Source: Candidatus Calescibacterium sp. (GTDB taxonomy: Bacteria; DRYD01). Taken from it: a stretch of DNA of 61,325 bases. Numbering within the stretch: position 1 is the first letter of the stretch; each line of letters starts with the position of its first letter. The notes under the pieces are model-generated. The model was not told the origin of the DNA. It did not search any database and saw nothing but the letters and a program-made list of their open reading frames with translations. Below are positions 27,769-36,027 of the stretch, piece by piece. Where the stretch lies: the NCBI GenBank assembly GCA_025057615.1, contig JANXBF010000004.1, positions 1 through 61,325 on the forward strand. Direction: 5' to 3'. The position numbers and the translations under genes were made by a program.

Positions 27769-28316
27769 TGATTTTTCCAAGAAATAGTTTTCTTATTGAT
27801 ATAAGTAACCTTAATAAAGAGGGAACCGTAAAAGATTTATTTACAAAAGACGTTTTACTTAAGATAGTAAATAAATCCAAGAATGACATTCTATCCAGAG
27901 TTGTAAATTTTATGAGTTTCAGATTTATTGGAAAAATGGAATGGGATTTTATTTTTGGTGAACAACCTGTTATAAAAATTGAGAAAAAAGTATTTGATAC
28001 CTCTATCTACATTAAATATAATTTCAATAATAGTTTTTATAATTTATACAGAGTGGATGTTATTAATAGTATTTTTCCTTTTTCTTCTGTATTTAGTATC
28101 TACGATTCTAATGGTGTTGAATGTTTTAGGTGCAAAAAGGATGGTGTTTTGGATTACAAAGTTGTTGACAATAAAGGTATTGTATATGCTACTATAAATA
28201 AGTCTTCTTTAAGAGTTTTGAAGGAAGAATATTATGTAAGTATTGAAAGGTTATTGGATTCTTACCAGAACTACATTTTTTTATCATTGCCTGTAATTAT
28301 CAGTGTGTTTGATTGA
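27768..28316 (+). CDS. unknown protein, possible LURP-one/scramblase-like fold
   Basis: The 182-residue protein is cytosolic with no signal peptide. Alternating beta-like segments with ..IYDSNGVECFRCKKDG..YKVVDNKGIVYATINK.. recall the LURP-one-related or tubby-like beta-barrel, in which a short descriptor pair repeats (property plus conserved K). This is a weak resemblance. It is translationally coupled to the prenyl synthase (TAATG) and its 3' end overlaps the convergent AI-2E transporter gene by 17 nt. Function not known. Confidence 0.55.
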   Translation: MIFPRNSFLIDISNLNKEGTVKDLFTKDVLLKIVNKSKNDILSRVVNFMSFRFIGKMEWDFIFGEQPVIKIEKKVFDTSIYIKYNFNNSFYNLYRVDVINSIFPFSSVFSIYDSNGVECFRCKKDGVLDYKVVDNKGIVYATINKSSLRVLKEEYYVSIERLLDSYQNYIFLSLPVIISVFD

Positions 28317-29346
28317 TTTTTTTGTCAATTAAGATTTTTATAATGGAAATAGTAGGAACAGAGATAAACATGCCAAAAATCCCATATAATTTAAATCCTA
28401 TTATTATTGATATGAGAACTGTAATTACTGAGATATTTAGAATTTTGCCTACTATGTTTGGGTATATTATTTTGGCCAAAACTTGATAGGCTATTATTGC
28501 AATAATTAGAAATGCTATTATGTTGATAATTCCTTTGTTGAGAAGAAAGAGAGTTGATATTGATAGAGCTATAAAAGCTCCTATGAAAGGTATCAATTCA
28601 AATATTCCTGCAATTAGAGCCACTATAAAATATTCTTTTACATTGAATAAATAGAGGGAGATCAAAGTGAACAAGAATATATATGTTGCTGCAAACAGTT
28701 GTCCAAACAGGAATTTCCTTAATACAGTCTCTATTGTTAGAGCTATTTCTTCTGCTTTTTCTTTAGGAATATTTGAGATCCAACTTATAACTTTTATTTT
28801 GTAGCTTCTAATTTTTTCATAATCCTTAATCATATAAAATGTAAGGACTGCTATTAGTAGTATGTTAAAAATGATTTTAGTACCACTGAGTGCTATATCA
28901 ACTATTTTTTCTGTTATCTGTGGAATATTTTGGTTTAATTGTCTTAGCAGGTTTTCTTGGATTTGATTTGATTCAATTTTTATATCTAGGAAATGTAAAT
29001 ATTTATTTAGAATATTTGTTATTGCAATTAAAATGGAGTTTAGGTTTTCTTGTAATGTTTTAAAAATATCCGTTATTGAAGAGTATATATTTGGTATCAA
29101 AATTAATAAGAGGGTAATTATTATAATAAGAACAAAAATAATAATAACCAAGGTTGATAACTCTCTTGAAACACTATACTTTGAATTTAAACGATCTACC
29201 ACAGGTTTGATTACTATTGAAAAAAATAACATTAAAAAATAAATAATAAGAATATCAATAAAAAATAGGCTTATCTTATATAAAATGATGATTGTTATAA
29301 CGATTAATAAGAAGTATAGGACTTTGTTTATCTTTTCTGAATACAT
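28300..29346 (-). CDS. AI-2E family transporter (PerM/YdiK-like)
   Basis: A polytopic membrane protein of the AI-2E exporter family; substrates vary, from signals to ions, and the family name does not prove a quorum-sensing role. From ATG 29346 it has about 348 residues with eight hydrophobic helices, the long amphipathic periplasmic segment, and the family hallmark IAGIFELIPFIGAF followed by GIFGMFISVPTI. The track adds 58 N-terminal residues, but those lie antisense to the divergent gene starting at 29439 and are not membrane-like, so I use the internal ATG. AAAGGA abuts that ATG, an awkward SD. Confidence 0.82.
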   Translation of the reverse strand: MYSEKINKVLYFLLIVITIIILYKISLFFIDILIIYFLMLFFSIVIKPVVDRLNSKYSVSRELSTLVIIIFVLIIIITLLLILIPNIYSSITDIFKTLQENLNSILIAITNILNKYLHFLDIKIESNQIQENLLRQLNQNIPQITEKIVDIALSGTKIIFNILLIAVLTFYMIKDYEKIRSYKIKVISWISNIPKEKAEEIALTIETVLRKFLFGQLFAATYIFLFTLISLYLFNVKEYFIVALIAGIFELIPFIGAFIALSISTLFLLNKGIINIIAFLIIAIIAYQVLAKIIYPNIVGKILNISVITVLISIIIGFKLYGIFGMFISVPTISIIKILIDKKINQTH

Positions 29347-29403
29347 TCCTTTATAATTTCTCTTTATTTTTTTAGGAACCTTCCATATTGAAGGATATTC
29401 TAA

Positions 29404-29432
29404 TTGTTTTATAGAATAAGATAGTGTATAAA
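29404..29432 (+). promoter_or_regulatory. candidate promoter giving a leaderless transcript
   Basis: TTGTTT and TATAAA are separated by 17 bp. The A of ATG 29439 lies exactly seven bases after the last base of the -10 box, where transcription should begin, so the mRNA for the next small gene may be leaderless. No SD is visible for that gene. Confidence 0.4.
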
Positions 29433-29438
29433 ATAGGT

Positions 29439-29714
29439 ATGAGTTCAATCTTAACACAGATTTTCTTGGAAAGCTTGTTATCCCTTCCTCTTCCCATAGC
29501 TTTGGAAAAGATAAAAACAAATGAAGATATTGAAAACAAAGATGTTAAACTAGTATTTATAGATCAGATTAATAAAGAATATTTTGAAAAGAATAAGGGA
29601 TACGACATTAACTCTTTGAGGGTGGTAAATGTTAAAATGAAAGAACAGATAAACATATATGTGGCCTATGAAATATCAGAGTTGATAGATATGCAGAGAG
29701 AAAAGAAATGTTGA
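29439..29714 (+). CDS. small unknown protein upstream of nrnA
   Basis: From ATG 29439 the product has about 91 residues, with an N-terminal amphipathic or hydrophobic stretch and an alternating charged remainder. The track begins at GTG 29424, which would sit in the predicted promoter. It overlaps nrnA by 7 nt and is probably cotranscribed with nrnA-ispH-ctpA. It occupies the place where DUF503/YlxP-type genes are often found near nrnA, but I see no clear match to that family. Confidence 0.5.
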   Translation: MSSILTQIFLESLLSLPLPIALEKIKTNEDIENKDVKLVFIDQINKEYFEKNKGYDINSLRVVNVKMKEQINIYVAYEISELIDMQREKKC

Positions 29715-30682
29715 AGACTAATGTAAATTTTTTTGATTTACGAAGAATTTTTATAAGGGTTAAAAACGTTCTTTTGGTTGCTCATCCCAATCCTGATTTG
29801 GATTGTCTTTGTGCAATGAAAGTTATTCAATTTCTTTTGAATAGGTATTTTGCCAAAAAAGCAACTCTTTATTCAAAAGATCCTGTTCCATCAGAATATA
29901 AACATCTCTTTAGCGACGTCGTTAACACCGTTATTATCGATAACTTTGATTGTATAATAGCTGTTGAAGTAGGATCATTTAGTAGGTTCTCAGAAGTTAT
30001 TGATAAAACTGATTCCAAAATTATAATTAATATTGATCATCACTTTTCTAATGATTTATTTGGCAATTACTATTATGTTGATATTAATTCAAGCTCGGTT
30101 AATGAAGTTCTGTATGATATTATAAAACAAACTGGTATACCTATAGATTCTGATATAGCTTATTATTTAGTCATGGGTGTTATATCTGATACAGGTGGAT
30201 TATCATATAATAATGTTGGTAGTAAGACTCTAGCGATGTTATCAGAACTGAGAAATTATGTTGATTGGCAAGATATAGTAAGAACCATAAAATCTAAAAA
30301 TTTCCTCTATTACAAAATGTTAGCAACCCTTTATAATAATATCAAAAAAGAAGGTAAAATTGTATATAGTTATATAACGAACCAAGAATTTTGTGAATTG
30401 GAAAAAAAAGGATTTAAAAAAGAGGATATTAATAATGTCATTGAAAACATCTTTTTCATTCAGGGAGCGGAATTGTTTTTCGTTGTTCTTGAAGTTGATC
30501 CGGGCTACTCTAGAGTTAGTTTGAGGTCAAAAGAAATAGATGTTGAAGAGATTGCCAGTTACTTTGGTGGTGGTGGACATAAGAGAGCAGCTGGATTCAG
30601 AATGAAAAAAACTGCACAAGATGTAATAGATCTTATTCTCAAAAAGCTGCAGGAGGATAAATATGGAAATATTCTTAGCTGA
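29708..30682 (+). CDS. nrnA: DHH/DHHA1 phosphoesterase, NrnA-like
   Basis: NrnA-type enzymes degrade nanoRNA and dephosphorylate pAp using two metal ions. The 324-residue protein has the metal-binding motif AHPNPDLDCL near residue 25 (usual HxxPDGDA), the DHH motif in NIDHHFSND, DTGG near 157, and the DHHA1 domain ending in GGGGHKRAAGF. At the position of the usual catalytic Asp in motif II the sequence reads AVEVGSF, which is atypical. The gene overlaps ispH by 20 nt. Confidence 0.87.
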   Translation: MLKTNVNFFDLRRIFIRVKNVLLVAHPNPDLDCLCAMKVIQFLLNRYFAKKATLYSKDPVPSEYKHLFSDVVNTVIIDNFDCIIAVEVGSFSRFSEVIDKTDSKIIINIDHHFSNDLFGNYYYVDINSSSVNEVLYDIIKQTGIPIDSDIAYYLVMGVISDTGGLSYNNVGSKTLAMLSELRNYVDWQDIVRTIKSKNFLYYKMLATLYNNIKKEGKIVYSYITNQEFCELEKKGFKKEDINNVIENIFFIQGAELFFVVLEVDPGYSRVSLRSKEIDVEEIASYFGGGGHKRAAGFRMKKTAQDVIDLILKKLQEDKYGNILS

Positions 30683-31568
30683 AAAAATGGGATTCTGTTT
30701 TGGTGTTAGAAGAACAGTTGACATAACAATGAAAATTATTGAAAACAAAGAACAGAATGTTATAACTTTTGGACCAATAATACATAATGAAGATTTAACA
30801 AATTATCTCAAAAATAATGGAGTAAATTATGTTACCAGTTTGGACGAAGTTGATCCTAAAAAAACAAAAAAGGTTATAATAAGGACTCATGGTGCCAAAA
30901 AAGAGGTAATTGACAACCTTAAAAGTATGGGAATAAACGTAATAGATGGAACATGTCCATATGTTATGAGAGTACATAGAATAGTCGAGAAACTGTCTAA
31001 GGAAAACTATCCGATTTTGATAATAGGTAATAAAGATCATCCTGAAATAATTGGGGTTATAGGTTACATAATTAATGATGTCCCATACTTTGTTGTCAAA
31101 AATATTGAAGAAGTGGAACAGCTAAAAAATGAAGGCAAATTCGAAAAACTGAAAAAAATTGGAATCGTTACGCAAACCACAGAAAAAATAGATAAGGTTA
31201 GAAAAATAGTTAACTATCTTATGGATTTTATTCCAGAAGTTAGATACTTTAAAACGATCTGTTATGCTACTGATGAAAATCAGGGAGCAATACATAAATT
31301 GGCTCCCATGGTTGATATAGTTATTGTTATTGGAGGAAAACATAGTTCTAATACAATAAAACTTTACGAGATTGCAAAAAGTTACTGCTATAGAACCTAT
31401 CATATCCAAAATGAAAAAGATTTGGATATAGGTTGGTTTAATTATAACGATAAAGTTGGAATAACGGCAGGTGCATCTACTCCAGACTGGGTAATAGCTA
31501 ATGTTGTGGAAAAAATTAGAGAGTTTTCTGAAATTCTGAGAAAAGGAGAGTGTCATGAAGTTACATAA
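30663..31568 (+). CDS. ispH: 4-hydroxy-3-methylbut-2-enyl diphosphate reductase
   Basis: IspH performs the last step of the MEP pathway, reducing HMBPP to IPP and DMAPP with a [4Fe-4S] cluster. The 301-residue protein has the three cluster cysteines in GFCFGVRR (Cys12), DGTCPYV (near 98) and KTICYATDENQ (near 200), plus the HPEIIGV segment. The SD AGGAGGAT lies inside nrnA. It feeds the polyprenyl synthase at 26.7 kb. Confidence 0.96.
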   Translation: MEIFLAEKMGFCFGVRRTVDITMKIIENKEQNVITFGPIIHNEDLTNYLKNNGVNYVTSLDEVDPKKTKKVIIRTHGAKKEVIDNLKSMGINVIDGTCPYVMRVHRIVEKLSKENYPILIIGNKDHPEIIGVIGYIINDVPYFVVKNIEEVEQLKNEGKFEKLKKIGIVTQTTEKIDKVRKIVNYLMDFIPEVRYFKTICYATDENQGAIHKLAPMVDIVIVIGGKHSSNTIKLYEIAKSYCYRTYHIQNEKDLDIGWFNYNDKVGITAGASTPDWVIANVVEKIREFSEILRKGECHEVT

Positions 31569-32988
31569 CATAAAAATACTTATTTTTAAATTATTCATTG
31601 TTTGTTCTATTATAATCATCTACTTTGTTTTGTTTTCTCCTAAAAACAGTTCTAATGCAAATGATAAAGTCGATATAGGAACATCTTCTTTTGAGCTTTT
31701 TAGACAGGTTGTTGCTTATAGTTATAGAGACTTTGTTGAAAAAGTTGATCTTAAGGATAAATTTAATCAAACATTAGAGAAAATATATAACGTTTTGAGG
31801 TACGGAGGGTATAATACTAAACTTTATGTTGTTACTTCCAGTGGTATCAAAAATCAAGTGAATGACTTTGAAAGCTACTACAATAAAATTTTTGATGAAA
31901 TCAGAAATTCTCAGGTTGATGTTAATTCCATTTTGAATTCCAAAAAACTGAGTGTTAATCAGCAGGAATTGTATAAAAATTTCTATGACAATTTAAAGAC
32001 GAAGGAAGGATTTTTGAAATTCACTATTCAGAGTTATTGTTCTTCTCTTGATAACTACACAGAGTATATGGGTCCCAAGGAATATAGAACATTCAGAGAA
32101 AATATACAGGGAGGGAATTTCAGTGGTGTTGGAATAGTAATGTTTAGAAATGAACGTGAAAATGGTGAGATTACTGTTGTTGAAGTTATTGATGATTCTC
32201 CAGCATTCGAGAAAGGTATTAAAGCTGGTGATAGGATAATAAAAGTTGATGATAAAGACGTAACTCAGCTTTCTTTGGATACTGTTCAATCAATGATTAG
32301 AGGACCAGAAAATACAACTGTTAAGTTAACTATTAAACGTGATAATAAATTAATTGAATTCAATCTGATAAGAAAAATGATTCATATCAAAAGTATCAAA
32401 ACTGTAAATAAAGATGGTATACCCATTTTTAGAATAAAGACGTTCAGTACGGGAACCGCCAATGAGTTTTTAGAAGCCTATAAAAAATCAAACAGTCCAT
32501 CCATTTTTATAATAGATTTAAGAAATAATGGAGGTGGTTTGTTAGATGAAGCCGTAAATGTTCTATCTTATTTTGTTGGTCCAAATAAAGTTGGTGTGAA
32601 ATTGAAAAGAAGAAATGAAATTGAACAGGTGTTCTATACTAAACACAGGAAACAGATTGATTATTCAAAGGTTGCTTTATTAGTTAATGGTTATACTGCA
32701 AGTGCATCAGAAATATTGGCTCAATCCCTTAAAGATTACCTAAAGAATGATATTATTATTATAGGTTCAAAGACATACGGTAAGAATACTGTCCAGACTT
32801 TATATAATCTCCTTGATCAGGGTGTTTTAAAAATGACTATTGGTAAATACTTCACAATATCTAATAGAGATATCTATAAAGATAAAGTTGAATTAGATTA
32901 TGAATTAAATATTAATGTAGAACAAACGAAACTATATACTTCTGAAGATTATCAATGTAATAAAGCAATAGAATTATTAACCAAATAG
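31555..32988 (+). CDS. ctpA: C-terminal processing serine protease (S41)
   Basis: A membrane-anchored tail-specific protease acting outside the cytoplasm. The 477-residue product has an N-terminal signal anchor (residues about 8-28), a PDZ domain (about 185-270, with [10 protein letters not shown].. and [13 protein letters not shown]) and the S41 Ser/Lys dyad: Ser in [12 protein letters not shown] near 383 and Lys in [10 protein letters not shown] near 410. The SD AAAAGGAG overlaps the ispH 3' end. rpmH follows immediately. Confidence 0.94.
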   Translation: MKLHNIKILIFKLFIVCSIIIIYFVLFSPKNSSNANDKVDIGTSSFELFRQVVAYSYRDFVEKVDLKDKFNQTLEKIYNVLRYGGYNTKLYVVTSSGIKNQVNDFESYYNKIFDEIRNSQVDVNSILNSKKLSVNQQELYKNFYDNLKTKEGFLKFTIQSYCSSLDNYTEYMGPKEYRTFRENIQGGNFSGVGIVMFRNERENGEITVVEVIDDSPAFEKGIKAGDRIIKVDDKDVTQLSLDTVQSMIRGPENTTVKLTIKRDNKLIEFNLIRKMIHIKSIKTVNKDGIPIFRIKTFSTGTANEFLEAYKKSNSPSIFIIDLRNNGGGLLDEAVNVLSYFVGPNKVGVKLKRRNEIEQVFYTKHRKQIDYSKVALLVNGYTASASEILAQSLKDYLKNDIIIIGSKTYGKNTVQTLYNLLDQGVLKMTIGKYFTISNRDIYKDKVELDYELNINVEQTKLYTSEDYQCNKAIELLTK

Positions 32989-32998
32989 GAGGTATATT

Positions 32999-33136
32999 AT
33001 GACTAAGAGGACTTTTCAACCAAATAATAGAAAAAGAAAGAAAAAACATGGGTTTCTATCAAGAATGTCTAATAAATCAGGAAGAAAAATAATAAAGAGA
33101 AGAAGAATGAAAGGTAGAAAAAGACTTTCAGTTTAA
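32999..33136 (+). CDS. rpmH: 50S ribosomal protein L34
   Basis: This 45-codon gene is missing from the ORF track because of its size. The product begins [20 protein letters not shown] and ends in KGRKRLSV, matching L34 along its whole length; it is extremely Lys/Arg-rich as expected for an rRNA-binding protein. AGGAGGT precedes the ATG and the stop overlaps the divIVA start (TAATG). L34 usually sits next to rnpA and dnaA or yidC at the origin; here it lies between ctpA and divIVA, and rnpA does not follow. Confidence 0.95.
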   Translation: MTKRTFQPNNRKRKKKHGFLSRMSNKSGRKIIKRRRMKGRKRLSV

Positions 33137-33681
33137 TGAATAACAATTTTTTAACTCCTTCTGATATATCAAGAGTCAAATTTAGTTTTTCTTTTAGAGG
33201 ATATAATACTCAGGAAGTTGATGAATTTCTCGAGCAAATAGAGAGAGAATATACAAGGTTGTGGAAGGAGAATTCTGAGTTGAGAAGCCAAGTTGATTTT
33301 CTGAGAAAAGAGTTGGAAGCCTATAAAAAAATGGAAAATATAATAAATGAATCTGTTATAACATCTAAAAAGTTGGCTGAAGATATAAAGCATCAGGCTC
33401 AAAGTGAAGCTAATTACATAATTTCCAAGGCTCTTAAAGAAGCAGAGGATATAAGAATTAATTGTCAAAAAAATGTGGCTAATCTAATCCAAGAAATAAA
33501 TAGGTTAAGAGAAATAAGAAATGATATGATTTTAGAAACCAAGAATTACCTTAATCTTTTAATTAATAAAATAGAAAATATTGAAAAAACGCTTGATAAT
33601 TATGATAATCTGCCTATGCTACTTGGGTTACCGATGCTACGCAATAAAAATGAAGATCAAAAAGGAGGTATAACATGTTAA
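33136..33681 (+). CDS. divIVA: DivIVA-domain coiled-coil protein
   Basis: DivIVA-type proteins bind curved membrane at poles or septa and recruit other factors. The 181-residue product has the N-terminal DivIVA signature TPSDISRVKFSFSFRGYNTQEVDEFLEQIEREY, then a long coiled coil from about residue 40 to 150. It may also be a GpsB/SepF-like cell-division accessory. Coupled to rpmH by TAATG and overlapping the following gene by 7 nt. Confidence 0.88.
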   Translation: MNNNFLTPSDISRVKFSFSFRGYNTQEVDEFLEQIEREYTRLWKENSELRSQVDFLRKELEAYKKMENIINESVITSKKLAEDIKHQAQSEANYIISKALKEAEDIRINCQKNVANLIQEINRLREIRNDMILETKNYLNLLINKIENIEKTLDNYDNLPMLLGLPMLRNKNEDQKGGITC

Positions 33682-34193
33682 AAAAACCAGTGCTTCAATT
33701 TTCTATTCCCTGTTTGGAGTTAGAGACTGAGGATAAGCCACCAATATTTTCTTATGTTTTTTATGAATTACCATATCCCAATTCACCAGTTTCTTTCTAT
33801 ATAGCCAATGGATGGAGCAACGGTCAGGGAAGTTTTGAACAAGAAATAGTTATAAAGAAACCATCTGGACAAAAACTGGTTTCCACTGGAAAGCAGGATT
33901 TCGAACTTAAACAAAGAAACGTTCCACAACTCATGGTTAATTATTTCAAAGATATACAGTTCGATGAGTTTGGAGATTACACAGTGGAAATATATTTAAA
34001 TGATGAACCAGTAATGGAATATGTTTTAACAGTCAGACAATTGAGTGCTGAAGAAATAGCTAAATTTTTATCTGCTGTCCAACAGCAAGAATCTAAGTCT
34101 GCTAATAAACCTGAAATAAAGAGCGAAAAAGTGGATACACAAAAACCAAAAACGGCTTCTTCTGAAGATGAAGGATTCATTATTTCTGGATAA
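33675..34193 (+). CDS. unknown protein resembling DUF6941
   Basis: A 172-residue soluble protein with no signal peptide. The first 125 residues look like a beta sandwich (..PNSPVSFYIANGWSNGQGSFEQEIVIKKPSG.. ..FDEFGDYTVEIYLNDEPV..), as in the DUF6941 group, followed by a low-complexity charged tail rich in Lys, Glu and Ser. AGGAGGT precedes the ATG. It lies between divIVA and coaD in a tightly packed run. Function unknown. Confidence 0.55.
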   Translation: MLKKPVLQFSIPCLELETEDKPPIFSYVFYELPYPNSPVSFYIANGWSNGQGSFEQEIVIKKPSGQKLVSTGKQDFELKQRNVPQLMVNYFKDIQFDEFGDYTVEIYLNDEPVMEYVLTVRQLSAEEIAKFLSAVQQQESKSANKPEIKSEKVDTQKPKTASSEDEGFIISG

Positions 34194-34683
34194 AGTAGCC
34201 GTTTATCCAGGTAGTTTCGACCCTATAACTCTTGGACACCTGGATATTATTAATCGTGCCATAACCCTTTTCGATACTCTTATAATACTTGTTTTGAATA
34301 ATTACAGAAAAAAACCTCTTTTTTCTATACAAGAGAGAACTGAATTGATAAAGAAATGTATTGAAAATAATCAAAAAATAGTGGTTGATTCTTATTGTGG
34401 TTTACTTGTTGATTATATAAAAGAGAAAGGTATAAAGTTTATAGTTAAAGGTATAAGGGCTATATCTGATTTTGAATACGAATTTCAGCAACATTTGGTT
34501 AATTCCAAGCTGATTGATGTTGAAACCATATTTTTTATGACAAAATTTGAATATAATTTTTTGAGTTCTTCTCTGGTTAAGGAGATAGCTTTTTTTGGAG
34601 GAGATATATCCAATTTTGTTCCGCAAAGCATTCTAAAGGATATATTGATTAAAATGGATAAATTAAGAAGAGGGGAGGATTAG
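34168..34683 (+). CDS. coaD: phosphopantetheine adenylyltransferase
   Basis: CoaD makes dephospho-CoA from 4'-phosphopantetheine and ATP. The 171-residue protein has YPGSFDPITLGHLDII (the HxGH-type nucleotidyltransferase motif) and the downstream FIVKGIRAISDFEYEFQ and SSSLVKEIA. The start overlaps the previous gene by 26 nt and has about nine extra residues before the usual N-terminus; no shorter ATG/GTG/TTG exists before the motif. The CoA product links to acpS. Confidence 0.95.
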   Translation: MKDSLFLDKVAVYPGSFDPITLGHLDIINRAITLFDTLIILVLNNYRKKPLFSIQERTELIKKCIENNQKIVVDSYCGLLVDYIKEKGIKFIVKGIRAISDFEYEFQQHLVNSKLIDVETIFFMTKFEYNFLSSSLVKEIAFFGGDISNFVPQSILKDILIKMDKLRRGED

Positions 34684-34686
34684 TTT

Positions 34687-35004
34687 ATGGAGACAATGGA
34701 ACTACATCAGGTTCTGAATATCCAAAAAATCGCTTTAGTTCTATCTATGCTTTTCACTATTTCAACTGTTTTACTATTAGTTTTAAATGTTTTTATGTCT
34801 GAAAGAGTTAAAGTTAATTTATCTAAGCAGGTAAGGAAAGAAAAAATAAGTTTCTCTAATGAAGATATAACTTTACCAAGTTTTGAAAAGACAGCTACCA
34901 AACAAAATAAGTCTCCTGATAGTTCAGAATTACTATCAAAAACTGATCAAAGAAAAGATACGCAGAGAGAAAGAAGTTCTATTTTCGATTTAAAAGATTT
35001 ATGA
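34687..35004 (+). CDS. small single-pass membrane protein, unknown
   Basis: The 105-residue product has one transmembrane helix at about residues 13-35 and a hydrophilic, Lys/Ser-rich tail. The SD GGGGAGG is strong. It sits between coaD and surE, overlapping surE by 4 nt (ATGA). No family is recognised. Confidence 0.55.
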   Translation: METMELHQVLNIQKIALVLSMLFTISTVLLLVLNVFMSERVKVNLSKQVRKEKISFSNEDITLPSFEKTATKQNKSPDSSELLSKTDQRKDTQRERSSIFDLKDL

Positions 35005-35996
35005 ATATACTTATTACTAATGATGATGGTTACAATTCAGAGGGTCTGATCTCACTTTACCAATCTTTTGGTAAAGATGAAAATAATATTCTTGATAGAT
35101 TGATTGTTGTTGCTCCTGATAGGGAAAGAAGCGTAAGTGGACATTCTATAACCTATCAGATTCCAGTCAGAATAAAAGAGATATATAAAGATGGCAAAAT
35201 GGAAATTTATAGCTGTACTGGTTCTCCAGCTGACTGTGTGATAATAGCCCGCGGATATCTAGAAAATAAAATAGATTTGATTATATCTGGAATAAATAGA
35301 GGAGCAAATATGGGAATGGATCTAACTGTATCTGGTACATTCTCTGCTGTCACTGAGGGATTTATATATGGTATACCTGGTATAGCAGTTAGTTTATTCC
35401 AGTATGATGATCCTGACTATACTTTTGCAAGTATTTTTATATATGATTTTGTCAGTAGATATAGGAATTTTATTGAAAAATTCAAAAATTTGTTGTTAAA
35501 TATTAATATTCCTCCATTTGTTAATTTGAAAAAGGATATGCCTCCTTTGGTAACATACCAGAGTCAATTTAGACATGTGGCTTACTTAGAGTCCAGACAT
35601 GATCCCAGGCAAAATCTTTATTTCTGGATATACTGGAAAAGGCATAAATTTGAACCACAAAAAGATTTCAAACAAAAAATCCTTGAATATTTCAATAATA
35701 ATATTGAAATAAGTGATGTTGAAGCAATATATAACAATTGCATCTCCATAACACCCATACTATTAGATTTCAATATTGTGAGAAACAAATATAAATTTGT
35801 TCAAATTGATTTTGAAGATTTTTATAAGGAAGTTAAAAATGTTATTCAGGATCTGTCTATGAAATCTTATGAACTTACTTTTTCTAAAATTAATTATTTT
35901 TCTAAAATTGACTCTCCAGATGTTAAATCTGGAGATATTGATATTCGGGCAGAAAAAAATGATAGCTTTTCAGTTATTATAGAAAAAGATAAATGA
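35001..35996 (+). CDS. surE: 5'/3'-nucleotidase SurE
   Basis: SurE is a metal-dependent nucleoside 5'-monophosphatase with stationary-phase and heat-survival roles. The 331-residue protein begins MNILITNDDGYNSEGL (the metal-binding DD pair at 8-9), and continues with APDRERSVSGHSIT, CTGSPADCV and SGINRGANMGMDLTVSGTFSAV. It is about 70 residues longer than E. coli SurE, with an extended C-terminal region of unknown role. No SD; translation is coupled to the preceding gene. Confidence 0.94.
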   Translation: MNILITNDDGYNSEGLISLYQSFGKDENNILDRLIVVAPDRERSVSGHSITYQIPVRIKEIYKDGKMEIYSCTGSPADCVIIARGYLENKIDLIISGINRGANMGMDLTVSGTFSAVTEGFIYGIPGIAVSLFQYDDPDYTFASIFIYDFVSRYRNFIEKFKNLLLNINIPPFVNLKKDMPPLVTYQSQFRHVAYLESRHDPRQNLYFWIYWKRHKFEPQKDFKQKILEYFNNNIEISDVEAIYNNCISITPILLDFNIVRNKYKFVQIDFEDFYKEVKNVIQDLSMKSYELTFSKINYFSKIDSPDVKSGDIDIRAEKNDSFSVIIEKDK

Positions 35997-36027
35997 ATTT
36001 TTGAAGAAAGGAGTATTATTAGTTTAT

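Noticed and set aside
28300-29346. Quorum-sensing role for the AI-2E family gene
   Set aside because: Family membership alone does not show AI-2 export; no luxS or lsr genes are present.
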